In this document: positions 52,142 to 60,640 of the stretch, one piece after another | Layout of the letters: the number at the start of each line of letters is the position of its first letter | Position numbering within the stretch: the stretch's first letter is position 1 | Assembly: GCA_945875585.1 (NCBI GenBank) | Contig: CAMCLK010000012.1 | Location: 1 to 64,000 of the forward strand | Direction of reading: 5' to 3' | Source: Candidatus Kuenenia stuttgartensis | GTDB lineage: Bacteria; Planctomycetota; Planctomycetia; Gemmatales; Gemmataceae | Length of the DNA stretch: 64,000 bases | Notes under the pieces: generated by a model | Database searches by the model: none | Told to the model about the DNA's origin: nothing | Seen by the model: the letters and a program-made list of their open reading frames with translations, nothing else | Program-made: the position numbers and the translations under genes

Positions 52142-53074
52142 ATGCCTCCACGCGGTGGCCCAGACCCTGTTGCTTTAGCTGAAGACGTTGCGGCATTTCT
52201 GAATTACGTACGTGGGGAGAGGGCTTTGTCTCCCCATACCCAGATGGCGTACCGTCGGGACCTCGACCGTTTTTCAGAATGGTCTGTTGCTCATCGGATG
52301 GATCATCTTCATCCAAGGTCCCAAGAACTGCTCGACTTTGTTGAATACCTGCAGGGATTAGGACTGCAACCGCCCAGTGTCGCGCGGCATCTGGCATCAC
52401 TGCGTTCTTTTTACCGTTTTCTGAAACTCGATGAACGTGTCCGTGACACGGCAGTTGATTTGCTGGCCGCCCCTGCCCTGTGGGATCGCGTGCCGCATGT
52501 CTTGAGTCCAGAGGCTGTTGACCGATTGCTGTTGGGCCCTATACCACTCGATCGGTTAGCAATACGGGATCGCGCCTTGCTGGAAACCTTGTATGCCAGC
52601 GGCTGCAGGGCTTCAGAATCTTCCGGGCTGCTGATCAGTGATTTGAATCTTGATGGTGGTTATTGTCGGTGCCACGGCAAAGGAAACAAGCAACGAGTTA
52701 TTCCTTTGGGAAGTCGCGCCGTTGCGGCACTTCGAGCCTATTTGGAAGGACTGCGTCCTCGCATCATGGCTGATAAACCACCAGTTGGCCATGTGTTTGT
52801 TTCTGGCCGTGGAATTCCGCTGGAACGAACAACGGTTTGGAGAGTTGTCAAAAAGTATGTCGTGCGCCAAGGCATCCATGGCCGAGTCAGTCCACATACA
52901 CTGAGACATAGTTTTGCCACCCATCTCCTTACGGGTGGCGCGGAGTTGCGTGCTGTTCAGGAAATGCTGGGGCACGCTGGAATTGCCACCACTCAGAAAT
53001 ACACCCATGTCGATCGAGATCGACTACGGCAGTTGCACGCGAAGTTTCATCCGCGCGGTGGAACCGCGTCTTGA
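52142..53074 (+). CDS. xerD: Tyrosine recombinase XerC/XerD
   Basis: 310 residues. N-terminal SAM-like domain (DVAAFLNYVRGERALSPHTQMAYRRDL) and catalytic domain. The full active set is present: Arg156 in YASGCRASE, Lys180 in HGKGNKQR, His252 and Arg255 in SPHTLRHSFATHL, His278 in LGHAGIATTQ, and the nucleophile Tyr287 in QKYTHVD. XerC/D resolve chromosome dimers at dif. Length and sequence suit the chromosomal housekeeping pair rather than a phage integrase; XerC versus XerD cannot be told by eye. No dif-like site recognised nearby. Confidence 0.9.
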   Translation: MPPRGGPDPVALAEDVAAFLNYVRGERALSPHTQMAYRRDLDRFSEWSVAHRMDHLHPRSQELLDFVEYLQGLGLQPPSVARHLASLRSFYRFLKLDERVRDTAVDLLAAPALWDRVPHVLSPEAVDRLLLGPIPLDRLAIRDRALLETLYASGCRASESSGLLISDLNLDGGYCRCHGKGNKQRVIPLGSRAVAALRAYLEGLRPRIMADKPPVGHVFVSGRGIPLERTTVWRVVKKYVVRQGIHGRVSPHTLRHSFATHLLTGGAELRAVQEMLGHAGIATTQKYTHVDRDRLRQLHAKFHPRGGTAS

Positions 53075-53086
53075 ACCAAAGAAAAA

Positions 53087-53121
53087 GTTCCGGGGAGCAT
53101 CCGTGTCATGCTCCCCGGAAC
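53087..53121 (-). terminator. Strong stem-loop terminator, best for the minus strand
   Basis: GTTCCGGGGAGCAT (53087-53100) pairs perfectly with ATGCTCCCCGGAAC (53108-53121), 14 bp, seven-base loop. On the minus strand it is followed by TTTTTCTTT, so it ends the ygfZ/DUF2088 transcript; it can also stop xerD readthrough. Confidence 0.8.
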
Positions 53122-53175
53122 CAACTGACGCCATTTTTCAGGATTTCTGGAGCTTCGTTCATTACCGGGACGTTC

Positions 53176-53200
53176 GGGTGGGTAATCAAACACCCCACCC
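53176..53200. other. 7-bp hairpin between convergent xerD and ygfZ
   Basis: GGGTGGG (53176-53182) pairs with CCCACCC (53194-53200) around an 11-base loop. It adds to the terminator in the 200-base convergent gap 53075-53274. I see no gene there. Confidence 0.35.
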
Positions 53201-53274
53201 ACTAGTAAAGGCGAGAGCAGCGGGCATTGTGGTCCAGAAAATAATCATTTCCTGAACCAATAAAACCAGGTTCA

Positions 53275-54384
53275 TCATTGTGTTGGTGTGGTTTCGGCTT
53301 CCGGTCCTGCCTTAACCACCGTCTCACCGACTTGGCCATCTTTTCCGCGTACAGCCAAAACGGTGCCTGCTTCCCAGAATCCACGGCGGGTGAACGCCAA
53401 ACCGATCCTGCCGCCTGTAAGCTCGTGCCCCGTAACAGATGTTATTCGACCCACTTCGCGGTCCGCAGACCACAAAGTGTCTCCCGAAGCGCACGTGGCT
53501 GGGCAATGTGTAAGCATGGCGAGGCGCCGGTTGATTTGGCCACGGTCCCGCGCCATAACGATAGGCTCCTGCCCCAAGTAGCAACCTTTAGACCCGCTCA
53601 CCGCCACAGCATTTCGTCCCAATTCCGGTATGAAAACGTTTTCGTCAATTTCCTTGCCCTGTTCAGGAAGGCCCGCGGCAACCCTAAGGTTTTGCCACAT
53701 GCTAAAACCACCTGGAGTTGCTCCAGATTGATTGATTGTCTCCCAGACTGTTTTGGCATGTTTGACAAGAAACGCGATATCGTAACCGGGCTTTCCCAGC
53801 AAATCGATGCGACGGATATGGCAGACGGCGTCATGGCCGATTGTGCGCTCCATGTGTTGCCACAAATCGAGGTCTGGTATGTCGGTTTTAAGCGCGGAAG
53901 CGAGAATTGCCCGGGCTCGCGGACCTGTCAAATGTAGCTGGGCCAAATCAGACGTGCGGTCGCAGAATTCTGCTTGTTCACTGATCAGGTGCCTGTCCAA
54001 ATGCCTCAACAGCGTGTCTTCCAGGCCGGCTGGGAGGTCGATCCAGAATCCTTCACGGCCTCTGCTCAGAACAATATGGTAAATGTTGGCCCAAGCGACG
54101 GAGCGCGCACGCGCGTTGGCAAAAAAAGCTTCGCAACCGGCACCGACAGGCATTCCTACCATGTCATTGGTGCAGAGATTGTGCAGAAAAAGTGCTGCTT
54201 CCGGTCCCGTTACTTCAACTTTGCCGCGTAATGATTGATCAAAAACAACTGCGCCCTCAAGCCATGCTTTGGCAGCGTTGGAATTGTTGTCGGAGGTTTC
54301 CAGCACTTCAACGCCTTGCTGCTCTACCGGCACCAAACCACTGGCTAAAATCATGCCAGCTAAAGGCGATCGTGGGTTCATCAT
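53275..54384 (-). CDS. ygfZ: YgfZ/GcvT-like folate-binding iron-sulfur assembly factor
   Basis: 369 residues. The GcvT fold with the YgfZ hallmark KGCYLGQEP near residue 290 is present; other pieces: LRGKVEVTGPEAALFLHNLCTND in the N-terminal half, QLHLTGPRARAIL, and GGRIGLAFTRRG in the C-terminal domain. YgfZ acts with tetrahydrofolate in maintaining or repairing Fe-S enzymes. It starts right at the stop of the upstream DUF2088 gene (four-base overlap), so the two are co-translated. Confidence 0.88.
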   Translation of the reverse strand: MMNPRSPLAGMILASGLVPVEQQGVEVLETSDNNSNAAKAWLEGAVVFDQSLRGKVEVTGPEAALFLHNLCTNDMVGMPVGAGCEAFFANARARSVAWANIYHIVLSRGREGFWIDLPAGLEDTLLRHLDRHLISEQAEFCDRTSDLAQLHLTGPRARAILASALKTDIPDLDLWQHMERTIGHDAVCHIRRIDLLGKPGYDIAFLVKHAKTVWETINQSGATPGGFSMWQNLRVAAGLPEQGKEIDENVFIPELGRNAVAVSGSKGCYLGQEPIVMARDRGQINRRLAMLTHCPATCASGDTLWSADREVGRITSVTGHELTGGRIGLAFTRRGFWEAGTVLAVRGKDGQVGETVVKAGPEAETTPTQ

Positions 54385-55523
54385 GAATCTCCCAAAGTTT
54401 GCCAGGCCGGTTTGGCCATGGCGCGGTCTGCATCACCTATCAACAATATTGTTGTCGCCGCACTGGCTAGGCGTTGGATATTGGACAACCGATCAAGTCG
54501 ATGCGCCTGCAGGTCCTCGCATGTATCTGTTTCGAGTGAACTCAGAATAAAAATGGAGCCTTGCCTTAAAGCGCGCGACCAGCGCTTGAATGTCTTGGTA
54601 AATGATCCTGCAGAATGGCTAGTTTCTGAAGACTCCACGGCATCTAGGTAGGTGGATGCCATCGCCTGCCAATCGTCTGTGTCTGAAATTTCAGGACAAA
54701 CGATGACAAAGCGGCCACCCGGTTCCAAGCATGGGCGAAACCGTTCCAACGCTGTGGCCAAATTGGCAAATTCGCGTGGGCCACTCGATTTGGGCCAATT
54801 CAGAACGATTAATTCTACCGGTTCCTCCAAATCAAGATTCCAGATACTCCGGTGCAGATCCCGGGCGGCACGAAAAGCTTCCATCCTCCCGGCAAACCAG
54901 TGGGGGGCTTTGCCATTTGGACCCGGAACCGCTGTGATCAGGTAAGGTGCCCCCAAAAGATTCAGTACAGTACCGGCTTCGACTCCAGACAACACATCGC
55001 ACGCCATGCCTGGATAAATCAGGCTGGCAGGGCTTTGGTTCCCACCGCCAAGGCGTACTCCACTCACCACAATGGTCAGGTCGGCTTCAACCAAGCGGCG
55101 GTTCAAGTAGATCTGCCGGCCGTCGCGTGTGCCTCCCAGAATCATCCGTGCCATGGCATCGGCAGGGTTATGCCTTTCCACACTGCAACCGGCTGCTTCT
55201 TGCAAGATTTTGGCAAGGGATGTGTCTGAAGTCTGGGAAGGCAGAAGGATGGTTACTTGTCCTGCCGCGATCCCGGCTTTCTGCAAGCGTTCAAGAAGTA
55301 TCGCGAAGGAGAACCCAAGGGCCAATGTGCCTGGATCTAAAGCCACAACAACCCTATCGTCGGGGGTGGCGCATTGATCGAGTGGCGGAAAGTTGAAAGG
55401 AAACTCCAACGCCTCGGCAAAGCCTTTCCCCGTCCATGGGACGTTGCCATCGGGAAGTTGGGAAACGGTTTTGCTTGAATCCAGTTTCAGGTTGAGTGTT
55501 TCGTCGCCCCAATAAAGTTCCAT
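54381..55523 (-). CDS. LarA/DUF2088 family protein, divergent
   Basis: 380 residues. N-terminal LarA-like (DUF2088) pieces: PPLDQCATPDDRVVVALDPGT, QVTILLPSQTSDT, HNPADAMARMILGGTRDGRQIYLNRRLVEADLTIVV. Nickel-pincer lactate racemase LarA has a catalytic histidine/lysine segment (HYFAGFSGG and a nearby Lys) that is not here; instead SGVRLGGGNQSPASLIYPG. So it probably is not a LarA racemase. The protein lies before ygfZ. Function unknown; a related lactate/hydroxy-acid role is possible. Confidence 0.6.
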   Translation of the reverse strand: MELYWGDETLNLKLDSSKTVSQLPDGNVPWTGKGFAEALEFPFNFPPLDQCATPDDRVVVALDPGTLALGFSFAILLERLQKAGIAAGQVTILLPSQTSDTSLAKILQEAAGCSVERHNPADAMARMILGGTRDGRQIYLNRRLVEADLTIVVSGVRLGGGNQSPASLIYPGMACDVLSGVEAGTVLNLLGAPYLITAVPGPNGKAPHWFAGRMEAFRAARDLHRSIWNLDLEEPVELIVLNWPKSSGPREFANLATALERFRPCLEPGGRFVIVCPEISDTDDWQAMASTYLDAVESSETSHSAGSFTKTFKRWSRALRQGSIFILSSLETDTCEDLQAHRLDRLSNIQRLASAATTILLIGDADRAMAKPAWQTLGDS

Positions 55524-55648
55524 GACACCGTCCGTTTGATGCGCGTATGAGGAGTCTGAGAAGATAGTCTGGAAACCCTGACCATTTCCTTGCAGGATCT
55601 TATCGTGTCTTGGGGTGAGTTCACGAGGCCAGAAGAGAGTTTCAAATC

Positions 55649-56053
55649 ATGAAACAATGGGTTGCTGTGTTTGTTGCCGCATTTGTTTGCGTTGCGACGC
55701 TGGTTGCTGACGAGGCACCAGAGTTGAAGAGTCTGAGCGGAACCTGGTCGAAGCAGGCTGGCGAGTTTGAAGTGGAATTTGCCTTCAAGGGCGAAAAACT
55801 TGCCATCTCGCTCAAGCGTGGTTCAGACAAGCTGATTCTTGATTCCGATGTGGCCGTCAGCCGCGATGGCCGAGTTTTCGGTCGCGTCGCGGTTGTGACT
55901 GAAGATGGAATCGCGGGCGGTGGCGATAAGGGCGAACTGTTCACATTCAATGCCAAGGTTTCGGGAAAGAGTGTGACAGTATCGGAATTGCGCGGCACCA
56001 ACGTCAGCGACGACGCGCGTAAGCTGGTTGAAGGCGAATTCAAAAAGAAGTGA
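55649..56053 (+). CDS. Small exported lipocalin-like hypothetical protein
   Basis: 134 residues with a signal peptide (MKQWVAVFVAAFVCVATLVADEA). The mature region begins LKSLSGTWSKQ, then alternating strands (FEVEFAFKGEKLAISLKRGSDKLILDSDVAVSRDGRVFG) and a GELFTFNAKVSGKSVTVSELRGTN. It looks like the TIGR03067/lipocalin-type small secreted proteins common in planctomycetes. The codons are biased and the ribosome site is GAAGAGAG-like, suggesting good expression. It is followed by an intrinsic terminator lying in the convergent aroA. Confidence 0.65.
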   Translation: MKQWVAVFVAAFVCVATLVADEAPELKSLSGTWSKQAGEFEVEFAFKGEKLAISLKRGSDKLILDSDVAVSRDGRVFGRVAVVTEDGIAGGGDKGELFTFNAKVSGKSVTVSELRGTNVSDDARKLVEGEFKKK

Positions 56054-56055
56054 CT

Positions 56056-57372
56056 TTAGATCGATCGCTTTATAAGAGCGTCTAAATCGGTGAAGAACCC
56101 GGGGTATGTTTTGCTGACACACCCCGGGTTTTCTATTTCGATGTCTGGAATCCGCAAGCCGACAAGGGCCAGACTCATGGCCATGCGGTGATCGTTGTAA
56201 GTGTGAACGCGCGCCTTTTTCAAACTGCCCGGGTATATGGTGAGCGAGCTTTCCTTTTCCTCGACCCGCGCCCCGAGGCGTGTTAATTCTTTCGCCACCG
56301 CCGAAATCCGGTCTGTTTCCTTGTGGCGAATGTGGCCAATGCCGTGCATGGTTGTCGGCCCTTCAGCAAATAGCGCCACCACGGCGAGGGTCATCACGGT
56401 GTCGCTGATGGCGTTCATGTCGACATGAACGCCCCGGCTTGCGCGCCCGGATACCGTGATTCCTGAATGGTCAAAACGAACGTCGCAACCCATTTTCTCA
56501 AGCACATCAACAAATGCCACGTCTCCCTGAAGGCTTGAGCGACCAAGCCCGGGAATAGTAATGCTTCCACCAGTAATGGCTGCGGCGCCCCAGAAATAGC
56601 TGGCAGCCGAGGCATCTGGCTCCACGGAATACTCTTCCCTGTATGCCATGTCCGACGGTTCAACACGATAGCGGCCCGGGGCTTCCACCGTGACGTTCGC
56701 ACCCCATTGGCGAATCAACGCGATCGTCATGTCAACATATGGTTCGGAAACAAGCGACCCTTCAATCACAATTCGGATCGATTTTCCGCACCATGGGGCC
56801 GCCAACAGTAGTCCTGAAACAAACTGACTCGAAACTTCTCCGCCGACGGAGACTTCGGTAGCATTCCAGCCTGTGGATGTAATCACAACGGGTGGGCACC
56901 CGGGTTTCATGGGGCATTGCACATCCACACCCAGTTTTTTCAACGCTTCAATCATGTCTGCCAGTGGCCGTTCCCGCATGCGTTCAATGCCATCCAGAGT
57001 AAAACACCCTGTTCCCAGCGAGCAAAGCCCTGTCAGAAAACGCATGGTGGTGCCGGAATTCACAACATGAATACTGGCTTGCGATGCCGGTATAAGGCGA
57101 TCGAGCGGCGCCTTTGGCGACCTTTGAACCGTGATTTCGCCGGTATTCCACTGGGCATCAACGTGCCAGCCCAAGGCTTGCAAGCCTGCAACCATGACTT
57201 CGGTATCTTCACTGGCCAAGGCATGGTTAAGCCTGCACGGCCCGCGCCTCGATGCCAACGCGGCCAGTACCAAAGCCCGATTGGTCAAGCTCTTGCTGCC
57301 GGGAATTTGGCAGACGCCATTTAGCGGTCCGGGGGCCTGGGTTGTGGTGTGGATTTTTAATGCTGGATTCAT
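56056..57372 (-). CDS. aroA: 3-phosphoshikimate 1-carboxyvinyltransferase (EPSP synthase)
   Basis: 438 residues, full length. Shikimate-pathway step that joins PEP and shikimate 3-phosphate. Motifs: GSKSLTNRALVLAALAS near residue 24, VNSGTTMRFLTGL near 108, SSQFVSGLLLAAPWC near 182, HIRHKETDRISAVAKELTRLGA near 350 and YNDHRMAMSLA near 395. All catalytic and substrate residues recognised. The class is not assigned. Its start overlaps the truA stop by four bases. Confidence 0.96.
   Translation of the reverse strand: MNPALKIHTTTQAPGPLNGVCQIPGSKSLTNRALVLAALASRRGPCRLNHALASEDTEVMVAGLQALGWHVDAQWNTGEITVQRSPKAPLDRLIPASQASIHVVNSGTTMRFLTGLCSLGTGCFTLDGIERMRERPLADMIEALKKLGVDVQCPMKPGCPPVVITSTGWNATEVSVGGEVSSQFVSGLLLAAPWCGKSIRIVIEGSLVSEPYVDMTIALIRQWGANVTVEAPGRYRVEPSDMAYREEYSVEPDASAASYFWGAAAITGGSITIPGLGRSSLQGDVAFVDVLEKMGCDVRFDHSGITVSGRASRGVHVDMNAISDTVMTLAVVALFAEGPTTMHGIGHIRHKETDRISAVAKELTRLGARVEEKESSLTIYPGSLKKARVHTYNDHRMAMSLALVGLRIPDIEIENPGCVSKTYPGFFTDLDALIKRSI
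56096..56134 (+). terminator. Terminator hairpin embedded in the 3' end of aroA
   Basis: AACCCGGGGT (56096-56105) pairs perfectly with ACCCCGGGTT (56121-56130) and TTCT follows, 42 bases after the stop of the small exported protein. It lies inside the convergent aroA coding region (coding NPG and YPGFF on the minus strand), so it serves the plus-strand gene while encoding protein on the other. Confidence 0.65.
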
Positions 57373-58127
57373 GATGTGAACTCAAAAGGGGGCGGATAAA
57401 CCACACTCATCAGGCATAAACCTTTGGCGGGTGCTGTTGGCCCTGCCAAGCACCTAGAACCTGCCGTCAGGGCATCGTTCAGCGACGACACAGGGCGAAA
57501 ACCCCGGCCAATGTCGATCAGGGTGCCGGTTATGGCCCGAACCATATTGTAGAGAAAACCACCCGACTCAATTTCGAGCCACAGGTGCGGGCCGTTCTCT
57601 AAAAGCTCAATCCGGTAGATGGTTCGGATGCTGTGTTGTCGGTTAGGCCAGCGTGTTTCAAATGCGCGAAAATCGTGCGTTCCCAAGAGGGGAGGCAACG
57701 CTTTGCGCATGGAGTCAACATCGAGGCGGAATGGAACCTGATGGTGGTACCGTTTGGTGAAAACATCGATCGCGCCACCATGCAGAATGGAGTACCGGTA
57801 AGTCTTCCGACTGGCATGGCGAATGGCATCAAATTCTTCGGGCATGTCATCGATACGGTGCAGGTCGATGTCGTCGGGAAGGTGCGCTCTCAGTGCTTTC
57901 AGCAGTTGTCTGGCCGGTATTTCCACCGTTGTGCGCATGCTGGCCACTTGGCCGCGGGCATGCACGCCTTTATCCGTTCGCCCGCTACCTTTGGACGATC
58001 TTCCCGGATCTCCCAACAGCGCAAAGGCATCGTTCACGGCACCCTGAACCGTACGGAAGCCCGGCTGGAATTGCCATCCAGCAAAGTCCGTTCCGTCGTA
58101 GCCAAGAACCAGTCTCAGGGTTCTCAT
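57369..58127 (-). CDS. truA: tRNA pseudouridine(38-40) synthase
   Basis: 252 residues. TruA makes pseudouridine in the tRNA anticodon stem-loop. The hallmarks are LGYDGTDFAGWQFQPG at the N-terminus, SGRTDKGVHARGQVA with the catalytic Asp near residue 52, RKTYRYSI, FRAFETRWP, and FLYNMVRAITGTLIDIG near the C-terminus. Its start is 10 bases after the asd stop and its stop overlaps aroA; asd-truA-aroA thus form a tight minus-strand run. Confidence 0.95.
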   Translation of the reverse strand: MRTLRLVLGYDGTDFAGWQFQPGFRTVQGAVNDAFALLGDPGRSSKGSGRTDKGVHARGQVASMRTTVEIPARQLLKALRAHLPDDIDLHRIDDMPEEFDAIRHASRKTYRYSILHGGAIDVFTKRYHHQVPFRLDVDSMRKALPPLLGTHDFRAFETRWPNRQHSIRTIYRIELLENGPHLWLEIESGGFLYNMVRAITGTLIDIGRGFRPVSSLNDALTAGSRCLAGPTAPAKGLCLMSVVYPPPFEFTS

Positions 58128-58137
58128 GGAACCGGTT

Positions 58138-59163
58138 TCATCGCCTTTTGATATTGCCGGAACGGATCAACAAATCCGCTATCTGAACGGCATTGGTAGC
58201 GGCCCCTTTTCGCAGGTTGTCGGCAACAACCCACATATTGAGGCCATACGGTACGGTTGGGTCTGCGCGCAGACGGCCAACAAACACTTCATCGCGCCCT
58301 TCGCAGCCCAACGGTGTTGGTGCCGACTGCGTTCCAGGTGCATCTGCAAGAATGATTCCAGGAGCAGCAGCAAGCGCCCGACGGGCTTCTGCCACGGTGA
58401 TTGGCCTGTGGAACTCGACATTGATCGACTCGGAATGCCCCGTGCGCACGGGCACGCGAACCGTTGTGGCGCTGACCTGAATCGAGTCGTCACCCATGAT
58501 TTTTCTGGTTTCCCGAATCATTTTCCACTCTTCTTCACTGTTGTCGTCTTCACCGGGTTTCCAGTCGTGGGCCAGAACATTACCAGCCAATCGATCAATG
58601 TGGGCAGCAGCAGCAGGTACGGGGTGCCCTGCCCCCAAAGCCCGAACCTGCGCATCGAGGTCGGCCAACCCCGTGGCACCCTTGCCTGAACTTGCTTGAT
58701 AAGTGCTCACCACCACGCGCTTAATGCCCGCCAAATCGTGCAGAGGCTTCAAAGCCACAACCATCTGGATGGTGGAGCAATTGGGGTTAGCCACAATCCC
58801 CTTGGGGATGCGATCGAGGGCTTCAGGATTGACTTCGGGCACCACCAACGGCACTTCCGGGTCCATACGCCAAGCGCTGGAATTGTCCACAACTGTTGCG
58901 CCCGCTTCAGCGGCTACTGGGCTCCAGATTCGGCTGATGGTTGCAGGTGTGCTGGCAAGGACCAGATCAACATCCCTGAAGGCCTCGTTGGAGAGTGCAA
59001 GAACCGTGTGAGTCTGGTCCCCAAACCGAATCGGTTTTCCCGCACTGCGTTCAGAGGCCAAAAACCGAATCTCGCGGAATGGCAGGCGGCGCTCTATCAC
59101 TACCCGGCACATCAATTCGCCCACGGCACCGGTTGCACCAACGATCGCAATGACAGGATCCAT
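58138..59163 (-). CDS. asd: Aspartate-semialdehyde dehydrogenase
   Basis: 341 residues. Rossmann start VIAIVGATGAVGELMCRV, LASERSAGKPI, DNSSAWRMDPEVPLVVPEVN, the catalytic Cys in NPNCSTIQMVVALKPLHD near residue 135, and STYQASSGKGATG. The C-terminal end includes VRVPVRTGHSESINVEF. It reduces aspartyl phosphate for lysine, methionine and threonine. It begins the run asd-truA-aroA and is divergent from ribD. Confidence 0.96.
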   Translation of the reverse strand: MDPVIAIVGATGAVGELMCRVVIERRLPFREIRFLASERSAGKPIRFGDQTHTVLALSNEAFRDVDLVLASTPATISRIWSPVAAEAGATVVDNSSAWRMDPEVPLVVPEVNPEALDRIPKGIVANPNCSTIQMVVALKPLHDLAGIKRVVVSTYQASSGKGATGLADLDAQVRALGAGHPVPAAAAHIDRLAGNVLAHDWKPGEDDNSEEEWKMIRETRKIMGDDSIQVSATTVRVPVRTGHSESINVEFHRPITVAEARRALAAAPGIILADAPGTQSAPTPLGCEGRDEVFVGRLRADPTVPYGLNMWVVADNLRKGAATNAVQIADLLIRSGNIKRR

Positions 59164-59271
59164 GCTACACTCAAATCCAAAGAATTAAGCGGAATTGTAC
59201 GCCGCGCACGTCACGGCGGAACTCGTTCCATTACCATACCACGTCATCACGCAGGATGGACGACAACAGTC

Positions 59272-60357
59272 ATGATCTCTCACGCCGATAGCGACTGGAT
59301 GCGCAGATCATTGCGATTGGCGTACCGAGGCCTTGGAGCTGTGGAACCCAACCCCATGGTGGGAGCCGTGCTGGTACGAGATGGTCGCCTCATTGGCGAG
59401 GGCTGGCACGAACGCTTCGGCGGACCGCATGCCGAGATTCTGGCGCTGCGATCTGTTCAGGAAAATCCAGCGGGTTCCACACTTTATGTCACCCTGGAAC
59501 CGTGCTGCCATTTCGGAAAGACTCCCCCCTGCACCGACGCGCTGATCCGCGCCGGTATTCGAACAGTTTATATCGGCGTAAGGGATCCATTTCCCAAGGT
59601 CGATGGTGGCGGCATCAACCAACTGCGTGCCGCGGGCATAGACGTTTGGGAAGATGTGGCTGTGGAAGAGGCTTCCAGCCTTTTGGCTCCTTATTTGAAA
59701 CGTGTCAAAACCGGGTGCCCGTGGGTGATCGCCAAATCAGCTACCACCTTGGATGGCAAGATTGCCACATCCACCGGGCAATCGCGTTGGATTACCGGAG
59801 ATAGAGCCCGCAGCCATGTCCATGAGTGGCGGGGCCGTGTGGATGCCATTGCTGTTGGCATCGGCACGGCATTGGCCGATGATCCGATGCTGACGGCCCG
59901 GCCATCGGGGCCGCGTGTGGCCAACCGGGTTGTTTTTGACCGCACCGGCAAGCTGCCACTCACCAGCACAATGGTTCTTACTGCCCGGGAAGTTCCAGTG
60001 GTGGTAGTCACCTCCGCGGAGAGCCAAGAAGATTGGCGCAATCAGTTAACTGGTTTAGGCGTGGATGTTTGGGTTTTGGGTCGCAACAACATCACAGAAT
60101 TTCTGAACGAGGCGGGCCGACGCGGTTGGACCAGGGTGCTTATCGAGGGGGGCGGTTCCCTGTTGGGAGCATTCCTCGATGAGGATGCCGTCGATGAATT
60201 GCACCTCTATCAGGCACCAATTCTGGTAGGAGGCGCGCAATCCCGGTCTTCATTTGGTGGAGAAGGAAGATCCCTACTTACCAATGCCTGGCGCGGAAAA
60301 ATGGTGGAGGAATTATCGTTGGGCCATGACCGGTTTGTGCGCATGGTGCGAACATAG
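59272..60357 (+). CDS. ribD: Bifunctional riboflavin biosynthesis deaminase/reductase RibD
   Basis: 361 residues from ATG 59272; the frame is open further upstream but that part lies over asd and is not protein-like. N-terminal deaminase: HAEILALRS (zinc His and Glu) and TLYVTLEPCCHFGKTPPCTDAL (two zinc Cys); C-terminal reductase: WVIAKSATTLDGKIAT, SRWITGDRAR, AVGIGTALADDP, and IEGGGSLLGAFL. It catalyses deamination and reduction of the pyrimidine intermediate in FMN synthesis. The rest of the rib genes are not in the window. Confidence 0.95.
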   Translation: MISHADSDWMRRSLRLAYRGLGAVEPNPMVGAVLVRDGRLIGEGWHERFGGPHAEILALRSVQENPAGSTLYVTLEPCCHFGKTPPCTDALIRAGIRTVYIGVRDPFPKVDGGGINQLRAAGIDVWEDVAVEEASSLLAPYLKRVKTGCPWVIAKSATTLDGKIATSTGQSRWITGDRARSHVHEWRGRVDAIAVGIGTALADDPMLTARPSGPRVANRVVFDRTGKLPLTSTMVLTAREVPVVVVTSAESQEDWRNQLTGLGVDVWVLGRNNITEFLNEAGRRGWTRVLIEGGGSLLGAFLDEDAVDELHLYQAPILVGGAQSRSSFGGEGRSLLTNAWRGKMVEELSLGHDRFVRMVRT

Positions 60358-60640
60358 TTTGACTCGACCATGGTATGCCGAAGAGCCCCCCGCACACAGA
60401 TGACTGAAAGGCCACGTGGCAAGAAGCGGCATCTGGCGTGTTGTCCGTTGAATGAGATTGGTTTTCTGTAATGGGTAATTTCGTACGTCAACAATTAATG
60501 GCAAAATATTTGATGAATGGTGATTTGCATGGGTGTATAGAGGTGCAAACAGCATCGATGCAAATTGGAGTCCTTAAACCGTGGAACTACCAACTTGGTT
60601 GGCAGCGTGTGTGAATTTTTTCACAATAAAGTCAAATGAT

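Noticed and set aside
52142-53074. XerC/D gene as an integrase of a mobile element
   Set aside because: No attachment repeats, no tRNA, no phage or plasmid genes and no composition change around it; it fits a chromosomal dimer resolvase.
53278-53937. Long open frame opposite ygfZ (219 codons, plus strand)
   Set aside because: Antisense to a gene with the KGCYLGQE hallmark; low-complexity and cysteine-scattered reading with no motif.
58696-59271. N-terminal extension of ribD back to 58696
   Set aside because: The 192-codon extension lies over asd on the other strand, has no protein-like features, and the RibD deaminase domain starts naturally at ATG 59272.
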